Counted from the first letter of the stretch, positions 7,701 to 17,137 are shown. The stretch is DNA of 58,347 nucleotides from an uncultured Clostridia bacterium (GCA_947630015.1 CANRFY010000011.1:1-58347); one strand, 5' to 3'. A program made the numbers and translations. Notes: a model not told the origin generated them from the sequence alone.

Positions 7701-9373
7701 GACCGCTTGCATATGACTATTTCAAAATCGAGGATGGCGACTGGTCGATCGCGGCGCCCGATACGTTCAATTTCGCGTATGACGTCGTAGACAGGATCGC
7801 GGCGGAGGAGCCGGACAAGCGCGCGCTTGTCTGGGTTCAGGACAAAAGCTCGTCGATGTACAAGATATCGGCGGAGCATGAGCGCGAATTTTCATTCGGC
7901 GAGATGTCGCGTCTGTCGAATCAGGCGGCGAATTATCTTTCCGCGAGCGGGATCGGACTCGGCGACCGCGTGATCGTGATGCTGAAGCGCCATTATTCGT
8001 ACTGGTACGTGATGCTGGCGCTGCACAAGCTCGGCGCTGTCGCGATGCCGTCGGTCAGTATGCTGAATCACGACGATCTGCTTTGCAGGATGAACGAGGC
8101 GCGCGTCAGCGCGGTGATATGTCTCGGCGAGGACAAATTATGCGCGAAGCTGGCGTCGGCGTCGGCGGACGCCGACCGCGCGGTGAAGATATTCACAGTC
8201 GGCGGCACCGTACATACGGACGGCGTCGAGCTGCCGCGCGTCGACACGGGAATGGCGTATTATCCCGAGACGATGACACGCGTGCAGACGGACAAGACGG
8301 CGCCGATGCTCGTATATTTCACGTCGGGGACGACGGGGATGCCGAAGATGGTGGCACAGGACGGGCTGTATCCGCTGGCGCACATATCGACGGCGATGAT
8401 GTGGCAGTGCGTAAGAAACGACGGGCTTCATCTGTCCGTGGCGGACACGGGATGGGCGAAGGCGTCGTGGGGCAAGCTGTACGGCCAATGGCTGTGCGGC
8501 ACCGCGATCATGGCTTATGATTACGATATTTTCTCGGCGGTGAGGATGCTGGACGTCATACGCAGATGCCGTGTGACGACATTCTGCGCACCGCCGACGA
8601 TATACAGATTTTTCGTCAAAAACGAGATGCTCGACGACGGATTCGGCGACGTCGAATACGCGACGACGGCGGGCGAGGCGATCAATTCCGAGATCGTGGA
8701 GCAGTTCCGGCGCAAGACGGGGCTTTTGATCCATTCCGGATACGGGCAGACAGAATCGGTGCTGCTCGTGGGCGATTTCAACGGCGAGCCGGTCAGGATG
8801 GGCGCCATGGGAAAGCCGTCGCCGCTCTATCATCCGATCATAGTCAACGAAAACGGTGAGGAATGCGCCGACGACGAGCAGGGCGAGATCGTGATCCCGC
8901 CGTCGGAGAAGCGGTGCGAGTACGGACTCTGCATGAAAACGGCGGAGGGCTACGATCTGCGCGACAACGTATGGCACGGCGATCTGTACCGCACGGGCGA
9001 CATCGCGACGCGCGACGCGGACGGCTACTACTGGTTCTCGGGCAGAGTCGACGATATGATAAAATCGAGCGGTTACAGAGTCAGTCCGTTCGAGATCGAG
9101 AGCGTGCTGATCCGCCATGAGGCCGTGATGGAATGCGCCGTCACGGGCGTTCCCGATCCGGAGCGCGGCTTTGTCGTAAAGGCGACGGTCGTTCTGCGCG
9201 ACGGCTATAAGCCGGATCGCGCGATGGTGAACAGTCTGCGCGATTTTGTCCGCGAAAAAACTGCCGATTATAAGGCTCCGCGCATTGTGGAGTTCGTACA
9301 GGCGCTGCCGAAAACGTTCAGCGGCAAGATACGCCATGTCGAGATTCGCGAGCGCGACGCCGAGAAAAAATAA
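7697..9373 (+). CDS. AMP-forming acyl-CoA synthetase, medium-chain type
   Basis: ANL-superfamily enzyme that activates a carboxylic acid to its CoA thioester via acyl-AMP. ATG 7697 lies in an ATGA overlap with accA and gives 558 residues. Adenylation motifs are intact: TSGTTGMPK near residue 209, TTAGEAIN, GYGQTE, YRTGDIATRDADGYYWFSGR and the C-terminal SGKI lysine region. The sequence is closest in style to acetyl/medium-chain acyl-CoA ligases (ACSM, AcsA-like); the exact substrate cannot be read. Its translational coupling to accA suggests that it feeds or recycles fatty acids or short acids in step with synthesis. Confidence 0.88.
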   Translation: MRPLAYDYFKIEDGDWSIAAPDTFNFAYDVVDRIAAEEPDKRALVWVQDKSSSMYKISAEHEREFSFGEMSRLSNQAANYLSASGIGLGDRVIVMLKRHYSYWYVMLALHKLGAVAMPSVSMLNHDDLLCRMNEARVSAVICLGEDKLCAKLASASADADRAVKIFTVGGTVHTDGVELPRVDTGMAYYPETMTRVQTDKTAPMLVYFTSGTTGMPKMVAQDGLYPLAHISTAMMWQCVRNDGLHLSVADTGWAKASWGKLYGQWLCGTAIMAYDYDIFSAVRMLDVIRRCRVTTFCAPPTIYRFFVKNEMLDDGFGDVEYATTAGEAINSEIVEQFRRKTGLLIHSGYGQTESVLLVGDFNGEPVRMGAMGKPSPLYHPIIVNENGEECADDEQGEIVIPPSEKRCEYGLCMKTAEGYDLRDNVWHGDLYRTGDIATRDADGYYWFSGRVDDMIKSSGYRVSPFEIESVLIRHEAVMECAVTGVPDPERGFVVKATVVLRDGYKPDRAMVNSLRDFVREKTADYKAPRIVEFVQALPKTFSGKIRHVEIRERDAEKK

Positions 9374-9391
9374 AGGTTTAATGAAACCTTT
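9372..9391 (+). terminator. Weak hairpin at end of fab operon
   Basis: AAAGGTTT-AATG-AAACCTTT overlaps the stop codon of the acyl-CoA synthetase. The stem is AT-rich and lacks a clear T-tract, so its strength as a terminator is uncertain. Confidence 0.45.
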
Positions 9392-9393
9392 AT

Positions 9394-9550
9394 AAAGGGA
9401 GAAAGAGTTAAGGCGATTCCTTGGCGATTCTCTCCATTCCTAATCTATAACTTTTTCAAAAGTTTTAGACGGGGAACGGGGAGTACCGCAATTGAATCGC
9501 CTAAACACTTCTACCTTTTTCAAACAGTTTTGATGGCTTGCCACCTCCCC
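9394..9550. repeat. Fragment of the dispersed intergenic repeat family (outer module)
   Basis: This gap holds phrases such as AACTTTTTCAAAAGTTTTAGA, GGGGAACGGGGAGTACCGC and TTCCTTGGCGATTCTC, which recur beside the large elements at 33.3 kb and 53.9-54.1 kb. No gene is seen in it. Confidence 0.5.
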
Positions 9551-9560
9551 CTCTCCCATC

Positions 9561-10061
9561 CTAAATTATCAACTCATAATTATCGATATCGAGGTATCGG
9601 CCGAACTTTTCGCCGACGGCGAAAAGCGTGCCGCAGCGGCGGAATCCGAACCTCTCATGCAGGCGTTCGCTATCGGCGTTTTCCGAGGTTATCACCGACA
9701 CGATCGCGTGCGTGATCCCGTCCGCGCGCGCCGTCTCTATCAGCGCCGACAAAAGCGCCGTGCCGACGCCGCGCCGTCTGAACGCGCGCGCCACATATAC
9801 GGACGCCTCCACCGTCGAGGCATACGCCTCCTTTTCGCGGTACGGGGAAAGACTCGCGTATCCGACAGTTTCCCCGTCAATCTCGGCGACGAGCAGCGGA
9901 TGATTGTCCGCGTTATGACGCGCGAACATCGCGCGCCATTCGTCCTCCGTCTTTTTGTGAAGATCGAGCGTCGCCGTGCCGTGTTCGACCTCAAAATTGT
10001 AGATTTCGAGCGTCGGCGCAATATCGCGCGCCTCGGCGCGCCTGATCATAATGTCTGTCAT
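9561..10061 (-). CDS. GNAT N-acetyltransferase, phosphinothricin-acetyltransferase-like
   Basis: GNAT-family acetyltransferase of 166 residues. IRRAEARDIAPTLEIYN at the N-terminus and ASVYVARAFRRRGVGTALL (acetyl-CoA pyrophosphate loop RRRGVG) match the Pat/Bar-type subfamily that acetylates amino groups of small molecules such as methionine sulfone. The start at 10061 overlaps the metH stop (ATGA), so it is the last gene of the metF-metH operon. Given that context, acetylation of a methionine derivative or analogue is possible. The substrate is not determined by sequence. Confidence 0.8.
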   Translation of the reverse strand: MTDIMIRRAEARDIAPTLEIYNFEVEHGTATLDLHKKTEDEWRAMFARHNADNHPLLVAEIDGETVGYASLSPYREKEAYASTVEASVYVARAFRRRGVGTALLSALIETARADGITHAIVSVITSENADSERLHERFGFRRCGTLFAVGEKFGRYLDIDNYELII

Positions 10062-12451
10062 TTGCCGTACACCTCCTCCGCGATCCTCACGTTCGCCATC
10101 GCGTCCGGCGAGTAATAATCTGCGCCGATCTGCTCCGCAAGCTCCGAGGTGAGAACGGCTCCGCCGACTACGACCTTGCAGTCCGCGCCGGCGGCGCGGA
10201 GTGCCTCTATCGTCCGCTTCATCGCCGGAACCGTCGTCGTCATCAGCGCTGACAGCCCCACGAGGCGCGCCCCCGTCGACATGACCTCCTCCACGATCCG
10301 CGACGGCTTCACGTCGCGGCCGAGATCGTGTACGTCGTATCCGTAATTCGACAAGATCGCGGTGCATATATTCTTGCCTATATCGTGTACGTCGCCCTCG
10401 ACGGTCGCCATCACGATGACGCCGCGTCCCTCGCCCTCGCCGACGGACGAAAGCGCGCCTTTCAGCTCCGCAAACGATGACGACGCCGCGTCCGCGCCCG
10501 CCATGAGCTGCGGCAGGAATATCCTGTTCGCCTCATATTCGGCCCCGAGCCGCGAAAGCCCCGGGATTATGTATCCGTCTATTATTTTCATCGGCGGGAC
10601 GCCGTCCGCAAGCAGCGCACGCGTCGCGGCGGCCGCATCCGCGCGGCGGCCGCGGAACACGAACTCCGCAAGCGACGGCGGGACGTCGGACGCGCCGCCT
10701 CCGTCGGCGGCCGTTTTTCCGCCCGCGGAATCCCCGAGCGCGTCAAAATCGCCGTGCAGCGCCGAAAACGCCGCGATCGCTCCTCTCATCGATTGCAGCT
10801 CCGGATTCATGATCGCCGCGCTCAGTCCGGCTTCGAGCGCCAGCGTCAGAAACGCGGCGTTAACGGTTTCGCGCGCCGGCAGTCCGAACGACACGTTCGA
10901 CACTCCCAAAACGACGCCGACGCCAAGCTCGTCCCGTATCATTTTTACGGCTTTGAGCGTCGTTTCGGCGGCGCTTTTATCCGCCGCGACCGTCAGCGTC
11001 AGCGCGTCGATCAAAACGTCGCTTTTATCTATGCCGTATGCTTCGGCTGCCTCGAGGATGCGCCTCGCGATCCGCACTCTCCCGTCCGGATCGGACGGTA
11101 TCCCGTTCTCGTCGAGTGTCAGCCCGATCACGACGCCGCCGTATTTTTTGACGAGCGGCAGAATTTTATCGAGCGTTTCGCGCTTCCCGTTCACGGAATT
11201 TACGATCGGCTTGCCCGCGCACGCCCTCATCGCGGATTCCATCGCGTCGGGATCGGACGTATCGATCACGAGCGGCAGCGGAATCGCGCCCTGCACCTTT
11301 CTTACGACATCCGTCAAAACGGCGCGCTCGTCCGTTTCCGGCACGCCGCAGTTGACGTCCACGGCGTCGGCTCCCGCCTCGAACTGCGAATACGCGAGCG
11401 ACAGGATATAGTCGGTGTCGCCGCGCGCAAGCGCCGCTTTCAGCTTCGGCTTTCCCGTCGGATTGATCCTTTCGCCGATCACGACGGGACGTGCGCCGAT
11501 CTCGATCGTCCGCGTCGCGGACGCGGCGCGCGTCCGCTTTTTTACGTCGCGCGACAAAACGTCAAGCCCGCTCACGATCCGCGATACCGCCGCGATATAT
11601 TCCGGCGACGTGCCGCAGCAGCCGCCGACGGCGGCCGCGCCGAGCCTCGCCATCCGCGCCTCGGCCGCGGCGTATTCCGCGGGCGAGATGTGATAATGAA
11701 GCCCGTTCTCGTCGACGGTGGGCAGCCCCGCGTTCGGACTTACAATGACGGGCAGCGACGTTTTTGACAAAAGCTCCGCCATCGTCTTCTCCATCGCGTC
11801 GGGGCCGACGCCGCAGTTCAGACCGATCGCAGAAGCTCCCATCGATTCCATAACGACGGCCGCCGTCTCGATATCGGCGCCCGATAAAAGTCTGCCGCGC
11901 TCGTCGACGGTGAACGACGTCAAAACGGGCAGTCCGCACGATTCGATCGCCGCCGTGACGGCGGCTTTTGCCTCGTAGACGTCCGAAAACGTCTCAAACA
12001 GCACGCAGTCGCAGAATTCGGCCGCCGCCCCGATCACCTCCGCATACAGCTCGCGCGCGCGATCGAACGTCATCCCGCCGAGCGGCTCCATTAAAACGCC
12101 CGTCGGCCCGAGATCGAGCGCAACATATCCGCGTCCCGCGTCCGTGACGGCGCGCCGCGCCGTTACAGCCGCCGCCCTTGCGATCTCGGCGGCGTTCTCG
12201 TGCTTCAATCGGCTCGTCACAAACGTGTTTGTCTTGATCAGATCGGCTCCCGCGTCGAGATATTCGCGGTGCAGCCTGTATATCAGCTCGGGATGCTCCG
12301 TATTCCATGAATCCGACAGCTCGCCCGGGGCGAGTCCCCACGATTGAAGCACCGTCCCCGTCGCCCCGTCGAATACTAAAACCCGACGGCCAAGCTCATG
12401 TAAAAACGCATTTTTGCCGTTTTTTGCGTCGCCTTTGTTGTTTTCGCTCAT
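10058..12451 (-). CDS. metH: Cobalamin-dependent methionine synthase, short form
   Basis: Transfers a methyl group from methyltetrahydrofolate to homocysteine via cobalamin. Starting at ATG 12451 (overlapping the metF stop) the protein has 797 residues. In order: homocysteine S-methyltransferase domain with FDGATGT, GLNCG and GGCCGT zinc cysteines; pterin-binding domain with GERINPTG, DVNCG and IDTSD; B12 cap helix; and Rossmann B12 domain with the axial histidine in DVHDIGKN around residue 687. The C-terminal S-adenosylmethionine reactivation domain of the 1200-residue enzyme is absent, as in many Firmicutes; a separate reactivase would be needed. Confidence 0.94.
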   Translation of the reverse strand: MSENNKGDAKNGKNAFLHELGRRVLVFDGATGTVLQSWGLAPGELSDSWNTEHPELIYRLHREYLDAGADLIKTNTFVTSRLKHENAAEIARAAAVTARRAVTDAGRGYVALDLGPTGVLMEPLGGMTFDRARELYAEVIGAAAEFCDCVLFETFSDVYEAKAAVTAAIESCGLPVLTSFTVDERGRLLSGADIETAAVVMESMGASAIGLNCGVGPDAMEKTMAELLSKTSLPVIVSPNAGLPTVDENGLHYHISPAEYAAAEARMARLGAAAVGGCCGTSPEYIAAVSRIVSGLDVLSRDVKKRTRAASATRTIEIGARPVVIGERINPTGKPKLKAALARGDTDYILSLAYSQFEAGADAVDVNCGVPETDERAVLTDVVRKVQGAIPLPLVIDTSDPDAMESAMRACAGKPIVNSVNGKRETLDKILPLVKKYGGVVIGLTLDENGIPSDPDGRVRIARRILEAAEAYGIDKSDVLIDALTLTVAADKSAAETTLKAVKMIRDELGVGVVLGVSNVSFGLPARETVNAAFLTLALEAGLSAAIMNPELQSMRGAIAAFSALHGDFDALGDSAGGKTAADGGGASDVPPSLAEFVFRGRRADAAAATRALLADGVPPMKIIDGYIIPGLSRLGAEYEANRIFLPQLMAGADAASSSFAELKGALSSVGEGEGRGVIVMATVEGDVHDIGKNICTAILSNYGYDVHDLGRDVKPSRIVEEVMSTGARLVGLSALMTTTVPAMKRTIEALRAAGADCKVVVGGAVLTSELAEQIGADYYSPDAMANVRIAEEVYGK

Positions 12452-13305
12452 TTTCCTATGATCCTTGACAGATTCGACATTATCGCCGCCGCCGTCTCGG
12501 GGCGGTTCATCGTGTATATATGAACATGGTTCACGCCGTTTGCGAACAGATCCACTATCTGCTCCGTAGCGTATGCGATCCCCGCCTGCCACATCGATTC
12601 GGGATCGGAGCCGAACCGATCCGCGATCGCGCGGAAACGCGCCGGCAGCAGCGTCCCCGACAGCTCCGCCGAGCGTATGACCTGACGCGCGTTTATAACG
12701 GGCATGATCCCAGCGATGACGGGAACGCCGACGCCTGCGCGCAGCATCCTGTATCTGAACGCGTAAAACAGATTGTTGTCGAAAAACATCTGCGTCGTGA
12801 AGAAATCGGCTCCGGCCGATTCCTTTACGGCGAGATATCCGATGTCCTCGTCGTATGACTTCGATTCGGGATGGCTGTCGGGATAGCAGGCCGCGCCGAT
12901 GCAGAGATCGTATCTTTCGCGTATGTATCCGATCAGATCGGACGCGTGCGCGAAATCTGCGGCGACCTCGCCGTCGGCGGGGAGATCGCCCCTGAGCGCT
13001 AAAACGTTTTCGATCCCGCGTTCGCAGAGCGACAGGCAGAGCCTGTCGACGTCGGCGCGTCCCGACGAATAGCACGTCAGATGCGCGAGCGCCGGTATGC
13101 CGCATTTTTCAACGAATTCGGCGGCGTCGAGCGTGTAATCCGTCGTGCTGCCGGCGCGGCACGTCACCGATATGAACGACGGCGACAGCTTCGCAAGCTT
13201 TTCGATCGTGCGCTTTGTCTCGTCGAGACTCTGCCACGCCTTCGGCGGGAATATCTCAAACGACACCGACGGGGAGTTATTTTTCAGAAGCTCGGAAATT
13301 TTCAT
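12448..13305 (-). CDS. metF: Methylenetetrahydrofolate reductase
   Basis: FAD-dependent TIM-barrel enzyme that makes 5-methyltetrahydrofolate, the methyl donor for MetH next door. 285 residues from ATG 13305, preceded by GAAAGGAAAA. Family motifs seen: SVSFEIFPPK, FISVTCRAGS, ALRGDLP and ADFFTTQMFFDN. It overlaps metH by ATGA, and its first 29 bp overlap the end of the upstream membrane-protein gene. Confidence 0.95.
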   Translation of the reverse strand: MKISELLKNNSPSVSFEIFPPKAWQSLDETKRTIEKLAKLSPSFISVTCRAGSTTDYTLDAAEFVEKCGIPALAHLTCYSSGRADVDRLCLSLCERGIENVLALRGDLPADGEVAADFAHASDLIGYIRERYDLCIGAACYPDSHPESKSYDEDIGYLAVKESAGADFFTTQMFFDNNLFYAFRYRMLRAGVGVPVIAGIMPVINARQVIRSAELSGTLLPARFRAIADRFGSDPESMWQAGIAYATEQIVDLFANGVNHVHIYTMNRPETAAAIMSNLSRIIGK

Positions 13306-14074
13306 TTTTATGTTTTCCTTTCGGCGATTTTATGATGATGAAGCCCTCGTGTATCAGGAAAGCCGCCGCCGTGACGGCGAGCATATATGCGATCGAATTT
13401 ATCCCCCATCCGAATATCCGCGTTATATCGCGGCACACGGGCAGCGTCGACGGCGCGGGGCCGAGATAAAACATATTGACCTCCGGATGCGAGGCGTGAA
13501 ACGCAAGATTTATCGAAAACGCCGCGGCGCAAAGCGCAAGATAAAGCGCCGCCGCGTCGGCGAAATCGCGCCTTTTCAAGCCCGCGCGGCCGGAGGCCGC
13601 CGTAAATACGCCGAGGAAGATGAGCGTCATGTGCCACAAAAACGAATGCGCCGTCATGGCGACGTAGGGGCGGCACATCGTATCGGGCGAGATGTAGGAC
13701 GCCGCGCCGCCGAGCAGCGCGTAAGTCGACAGAAACGTGTACGCGCATCTGCGCGCGCGTCCGCGCAGAAACGGGATCGCGACGCAGATATACATCGGCA
13801 CGCTGCAAAGCTGGAACGGGAACAGATCGGCGCGCCATTCGCCCTCGGCGGCGATATAAAACAGCTGCTTATACGCCTCGGCGGCGATAAGCGCGACGCC
13901 TATCCCCGCATAAAGGCGCACGGCGGCGCGTTCGCTGATGCGGCGCAGCGCTGTCGTCAAAACTGCCGTCAGCGCGATCCCGACAGCGAAAAATATTAGA
14001 TGAAACGCGCCATACGGCCTCGGCGGCGTCATCGGCCGCGCCGTATATCTCAAAAGCTCGAATAGCGTCTGCAT
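13277..14074 (-). CDS. Multi-pass membrane protein, YwaF/TMEM164-like
   Basis: A 265-residue hydrophobic protein with about seven predicted membrane segments. The conserved FPFQLCSVPMY stretch and later H-rich segment (TAHSFLWHMTL) resemble the YwaF (TIGR02206) family of integral membrane proteins, whose function is unknown. The start at 14074 (MQTLFELLRY) has GGGAGG 7 bp upstream and sits behind a good promoter; a longer frame upstream lacks such signals. It is the first gene of the ywaF-metF-metH-GNAT unit, and its end overlaps metF by 29 bp. Confidence 0.7.
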   Translation of the reverse strand: MQTLFELLRYTARPMTPPRPYGAFHLIFFAVGIALTAVLTTALRRISERAAVRLYAGIGVALIAAEAYKQLFYIAAEGEWRADLFPFQLCSVPMYICVAIPFLRGRARRCAYTFLSTYALLGGAASYISPDTMCRPYVAMTAHSFLWHMTLIFLGVFTAASGRAGLKRRDFADAAALYLALCAAAFSINLAFHASHPEVNMFYLGPAPSTLPVCRDITRIFGWGINSIAYMLAVTAAAFLIHEGFIIIKSPKGKHKNENFRASEK

Positions 14075-14105
14075 AGCGCGCCTCCCGCCGTTTTCCCATA
14101 CGAAG

Positions 14106-14134
14106 ATTATACAGCGCTTTTCGCCTCCGCGCAA
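14106..14134 (-). promoter_or_regulatory. Promoter of the ywaF-metF-metH operon
   Basis: On the minus strand, TTGCGC (14134-14129), 17-bp spacer and perfect TATAAT (14111-14106), about 30 bp before the ATG at 14074. No SAM riboswitch or T-box is visible in the short leader. Confidence 0.75.
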
Positions 14135-14160
14135 GTAGAAACATAGCTATTTCCTGTCCA

Positions 14161-14950
14161 AACTTTTGCAAAGTTTAAAAGCTATTTCATATCCAATCTT
14201 TTGCAAAGTTAAAAAAGAGTTAAGGGTCTCTTTGCCGGCCGGCAAAGAGACCCTTAACAATCCCAGAAAGCGGCGTGCCGGTGGCGTCAATTCGGCTCCA
14301 GTCGGCGGTAGAGGCGATTCGGGCGTAAACCGCGATATTGTTTCAACAGCGCGATCGTGCCTCCGCGCGGCGCGTCGAGATCGAAGCGATTCTGTCTTGG
14401 TTAATTTATTCCTGACAGCGTCAGATTCCGCTCGTGTCGTGCGAACAGCTCCGATTCACAAAGAGATACGAGACGGTTCGTGCCGGTTGGCGCGCAATGT
14501 CGTGCATCCGTGAGGGTTTATTTCAGTGCGAACGCGGGATCGCCACTGCTAACAGCTCCTACGCGGACTTATTTGACTGCGCCGTCTGAAATGTCGCAAT
14601 CAATCCGACGCTGGCAGCGACGGACATCGCACGCGCTCGGTGCGCGCAGGCTAGGCTGGAAAGCCTACGGCGCAGGGAGTGAGGTGCGTTGATAGAGGTG
14701 GATTTGTGGTTGGCGTGAAAATTTATGTTGAAGAAAATTGCGCCCACCAAAGTGAACGCATTGTTTTTTCTTGGATATTAGAGTTGTTCGCGCGGTGATG
14801 CTGTTTGCACGATAAAAGCAAAATCACCGCGAAGAGCTGTTCGCACACAGTCTCAGCGCGTTGTTCTTTTGGAGAGGGGGTCGGGGGAGGACCCTTTCTT
14901 TTTAAGAAAGGGTCCTCATCCCAAAACCGCATCTTTTCGCAAAAGAATAA
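14161..14950 (+). repeat. Large intergenic repeat element, copy A
   Basis: This fills most of the 1.08-kb gap at 14075-15156. It begins with AACTTTTGCAAAGTT-type palindromes, then a loop-free perfect 40-bp palindrome (14219-14258, GTTAAGGGTCTC..., centre GCCGGC). The body shares long stretches with copies B, C and D, including GTGCGAAC..GTTCG (14439-14483) and GCAGCGACGGACATCGCACG. It ends with a 14-bp hairpin (14887-14917, GAGGACCCTTTCTT arms) also found in copy C. Short frames across it are not conserved between copies, so it looks noncoding. The remainder to 15030 shows nothing else. Confidence 0.85.
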
Positions 14951-15035
14951 ATTTAGATAAATCCCAATCACTTGTCTAAAAATAATCGCCCCCTCTCCCT
15001 CCACCTTTCCAAAGGATTTCGCATCAAATTTCCCC

Positions 15036-15064
15036 TTGCAATTTTCGCGGCGAGGCGCTACAAT
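15036..15064 (+). promoter_or_regulatory. Promoter of HAD phosphatase-prmA unit
   Basis: TTGCAA (15036-15041), 17-bp spacer, TACAAT (15059-15064), 92 bp upstream of the ATG at 15157. Confidence 0.65.
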
Positions 15065-15156
15065 ATAATTGCAGAATATCGCGGGGGCGACGCGATAATA
15101 AAAAAAGCGAAAACGCAAAAAAAGCCGCGAATCATTATAAGGAGCAGTACGCAGGC

Positions 15157-15951
15157 ATGATAAATTTCAACGAGAAAAAGGGCTTCATCTGCGATATGGA
15201 CGGCGTGATCTATCACGGCAATATAATCCTGCCGGGCGCCGAACAGTTCGTGGAATGGCTCCAGACAGAGAAAAAAGAATACCTGTTTTTGACGAATAAC
15301 AGCGGATGCACTCCGCGCGAGCTTCGCCAGAAGCTTGCGCGCATGGGACTCGACGTCCCCGAGGAGCATTTTTATACGAGCGCGCTCGCGACGGCGGCAT
15401 TCCTGCGCGAACAGGCCCCGGGCTGCTCGGTCTATGCGATCGGAGAGGCCGGTCTGCTCAACGCGCTCTACGACGCGGGCATAACGATGAACGACGTCAA
15501 TCCCGATTACGTCGTCGTGGGCGAGGGGAAATCGTATTCGCTCGATACGCTGACGAAGGCGACGAATCTCGTGCTTGGCGGCGCGCGTCTCATAGGCGCG
15601 AATTCGGATATATCGGGGCCGATCGAATCCGGCATCGCGCCGGCGTGCCGCGCGCTCGTCGCGCCGATCGAGATGGCGACGGGAAAGCAGGCGTATTTCT
15701 GCGGCAAACCGAATCCGCTCATGATGCGCACGGGATTGCGTATGCTCGGATGCCATTCGGCCGAGGCCGTCATGGTCGGCGACAGAATGGATACGGACGT
15801 TATCTCCGGACTCGAATCGGGTATGTCGACGGTTTTGGTGCTGTCGGGCGTGACGTCGAGGGACGATCTTTTGACGTATGCGTACAGACCGACGGAGGTG
15901 CTGTCCGGCGTCGGAGATATCGCGGCGTCGGCAAGGGCGCAGAAAGCATAG
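15157..15951 (+). CDS. HAD-IIA family sugar-phosphatase, NagD-like
   Basis: Haloacid-dehalogenase hydrolase of 264 residues. Motif I is DMDGVIYHG near residue 14 (nucleophile and acid Asp), motif II is TNNSG, the motif III lysine is in GKPNPLM, and motif IV is GDRMDTD. The C2-type cap lies between motifs II and III, as in NagD and AraL. Such enzymes dephosphorylate small sugar phosphates, nucleotides or glycerol phosphate; the substrate cannot be fixed. GGAGCAGTACGCAGGC precedes the ATG. It is followed 10 bp later by prmA. Confidence 0.88.
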   Translation: MINFNEKKGFICDMDGVIYHGNIILPGAEQFVEWLQTEKKEYLFLTNNSGCTPRELRQKLARMGLDVPEEHFYTSALATAAFLREQAPGCSVYAIGEAGLLNALYDAGITMNDVNPDYVVVGEGKSYSLDTLTKATNLVLGGARLIGANSDISGPIESGIAPACRALVAPIEMATGKQAYFCGKPNPLMMRTGLRMLGCHSAEAVMVGDRMDTDVISGLESGMSTVLVLSGVTSRDDLLTYAYRPTEVLSGVGDIAASARAQKA

Positions 15952-15961
15952 GAATATAATT

Positions 15962-16954
15962 ATGGAAGAATTGACGAACAACGGCGCGGCGTCGGGCGCG
16001 TCCGCGCCCGAATGGGTGCAGATAAGAGCGTCGGGACGGCGCGAGCTGCTCGACGGCATCTCGGCAGTCATGAGCATGGTGGACGCAAAGATCGAGGTCG
16101 AGGATTACGGCGATCTTGACGAGCTTATTTTGGACGGCGTTTACGGCGATCTTATCGACGAATCCGTACTGAACGCGGACAGGGAGCATATCGCGGTGTC
16201 GGTGTATGTGCCGACGGAAAAATCGCCGGCAGAGGCGGTGTCGTATCTGCGCGGCAGATTCGACGCGCTCGGAATGGATGTGACGGTCGAGACGAGAGGC
16301 GTGTCCGAGGAGGACTGGGTCGAGTCATGGAAGCAGTATTACCATCCGATCAGGATCGGACGCGTTGTGATCGTGCCTGCGTGGGAGAAATTCGACGCCG
16401 CCGACGGCGACGTGATCGTGACGATGGACCCGGGTATGGCGTTCGGCACGGGAACGCATGAGACGACGAGACTCGTCGTCGGGATGATGGACGAGTACAT
16501 GAAAAAGGGAGACAGGGTACTCGATCTCGGATGCGGGAGCGGGATACTGTCGATATGCGCGTCGAAGCTCGGCGCGCGCGAATGCTTCGCATACGATATC
16601 GATCCTGTCGCGGTCAGGGTGACGCGCGAAAATATAAAGGACAACGGCGTTTGCAACGTCGACTGCGGCGTATCCGATCTTTTGCGCGACGTGGACAGAT
16701 CGGATAAATACGATCTCATTGTGGCGAATATCGTCGCGGATATAATTTTGCGGATGGTGGGAACGGACGGCGGCGTCCCCGACGCTCAAAACGACGTCGG
16801 CGCAATACTGCGGGACGGCGGCGTGCTGATCGTATCCGGCATAATAGATGAAAGGGCGCATGAGGTGACGGACGCGTTTCTGTCGGCGGGATGGCGGATA
16901 TTGTCCGAGCGCCATGAAAACGGATGGTGCGCGGCGGCATTATCTAACAGATAA
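15962..16954 (+). CDS. prmA: Ribosomal protein L11 methyltransferase
   Basis: SAM-dependent enzyme that trimethylates ribosomal protein L11. ATG 15962 gives 330 residues. An N-terminal substrate-recognition domain is followed by MDPGMAFGTGTHETT, the SAM-binding VLDLGCGSGILSI around residue 185 and the catalytic loop VANIVADII. It pairs with rsmE downstream, as in many Firmicutes (often dnaJ-prmA-rsmE), although a terminator and a promoter separate the two here. Confidence 0.93.
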   Translation: MEELTNNGAASGASAPEWVQIRASGRRELLDGISAVMSMVDAKIEVEDYGDLDELILDGVYGDLIDESVLNADREHIAVSVYVPTEKSPAEAVSYLRGRFDALGMDVTVETRGVSEEDWVESWKQYYHPIRIGRVVIVPAWEKFDAADGDVIVTMDPGMAFGTGTHETTRLVVGMMDEYMKKGDRVLDLGCGSGILSICASKLGARECFAYDIDPVAVRVTRENIKDNGVCNVDCGVSDLLRDVDRSDKYDLIVANIVADIILRMVGTDGGVPDAQNDVGAILRDGGVLIVSGIIDERAHEVTDAFLSAGWRILSERHENGWCAAALSNR

Positions 16955-16974
16955 GGCAAAAAATAGGAAAAACG

Positions 16975-17017
16975 GGCAGATGTGTTTGATTCGATGAATT
17001 AAACGACTGCCTTTTTT
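16975..17017 (+). terminator. Terminator after prmA
   Basis: GGCAG ... CTGCC with an inner GTTT/AAAC pairing, followed by six T residues (17012-17017). The loop is long but the T-tract is clear. Confidence 0.6.
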
Positions 17018-17070
17018 CTTTTGTTTGGGCAATCTGCGAGTAAATTTATTGATTTTTAACAAAATAGGCT

Positions 17071-17099
17071 TTGACAAATAGTATATTTTGCTGTATAAT
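17071..17099 (+). promoter_or_regulatory. Consensus promoter of rsmE
   Basis: TTGACA (17071-17076), 17-bp spacer, TATAAT (17094-17099): perfect consensus, 39 bp before the rsmE ATG. Confidence 0.93.
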
Positions 17100-17137
17100 A
17101 AGAGTGCTACCGCCTACTCGGAAATCAGGGTGATAAT

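Noticed and set aside
12452..13105. N-terminal extension of metH through metF
   Set aside because: The extra residues are out-of-frame metF sequence; the true start overlaps the metF stop in ATGA.
14075..15156. CRISPR array or tRNA genes in the large gaps (14.1, 32.0, 38.0, 54.0 kb)
   Set aside because: The repeats there are long, hairpin-rich and not regularly spaced with unique spacers; no cloverleaf or CCA-ended tRNA pattern was seen.
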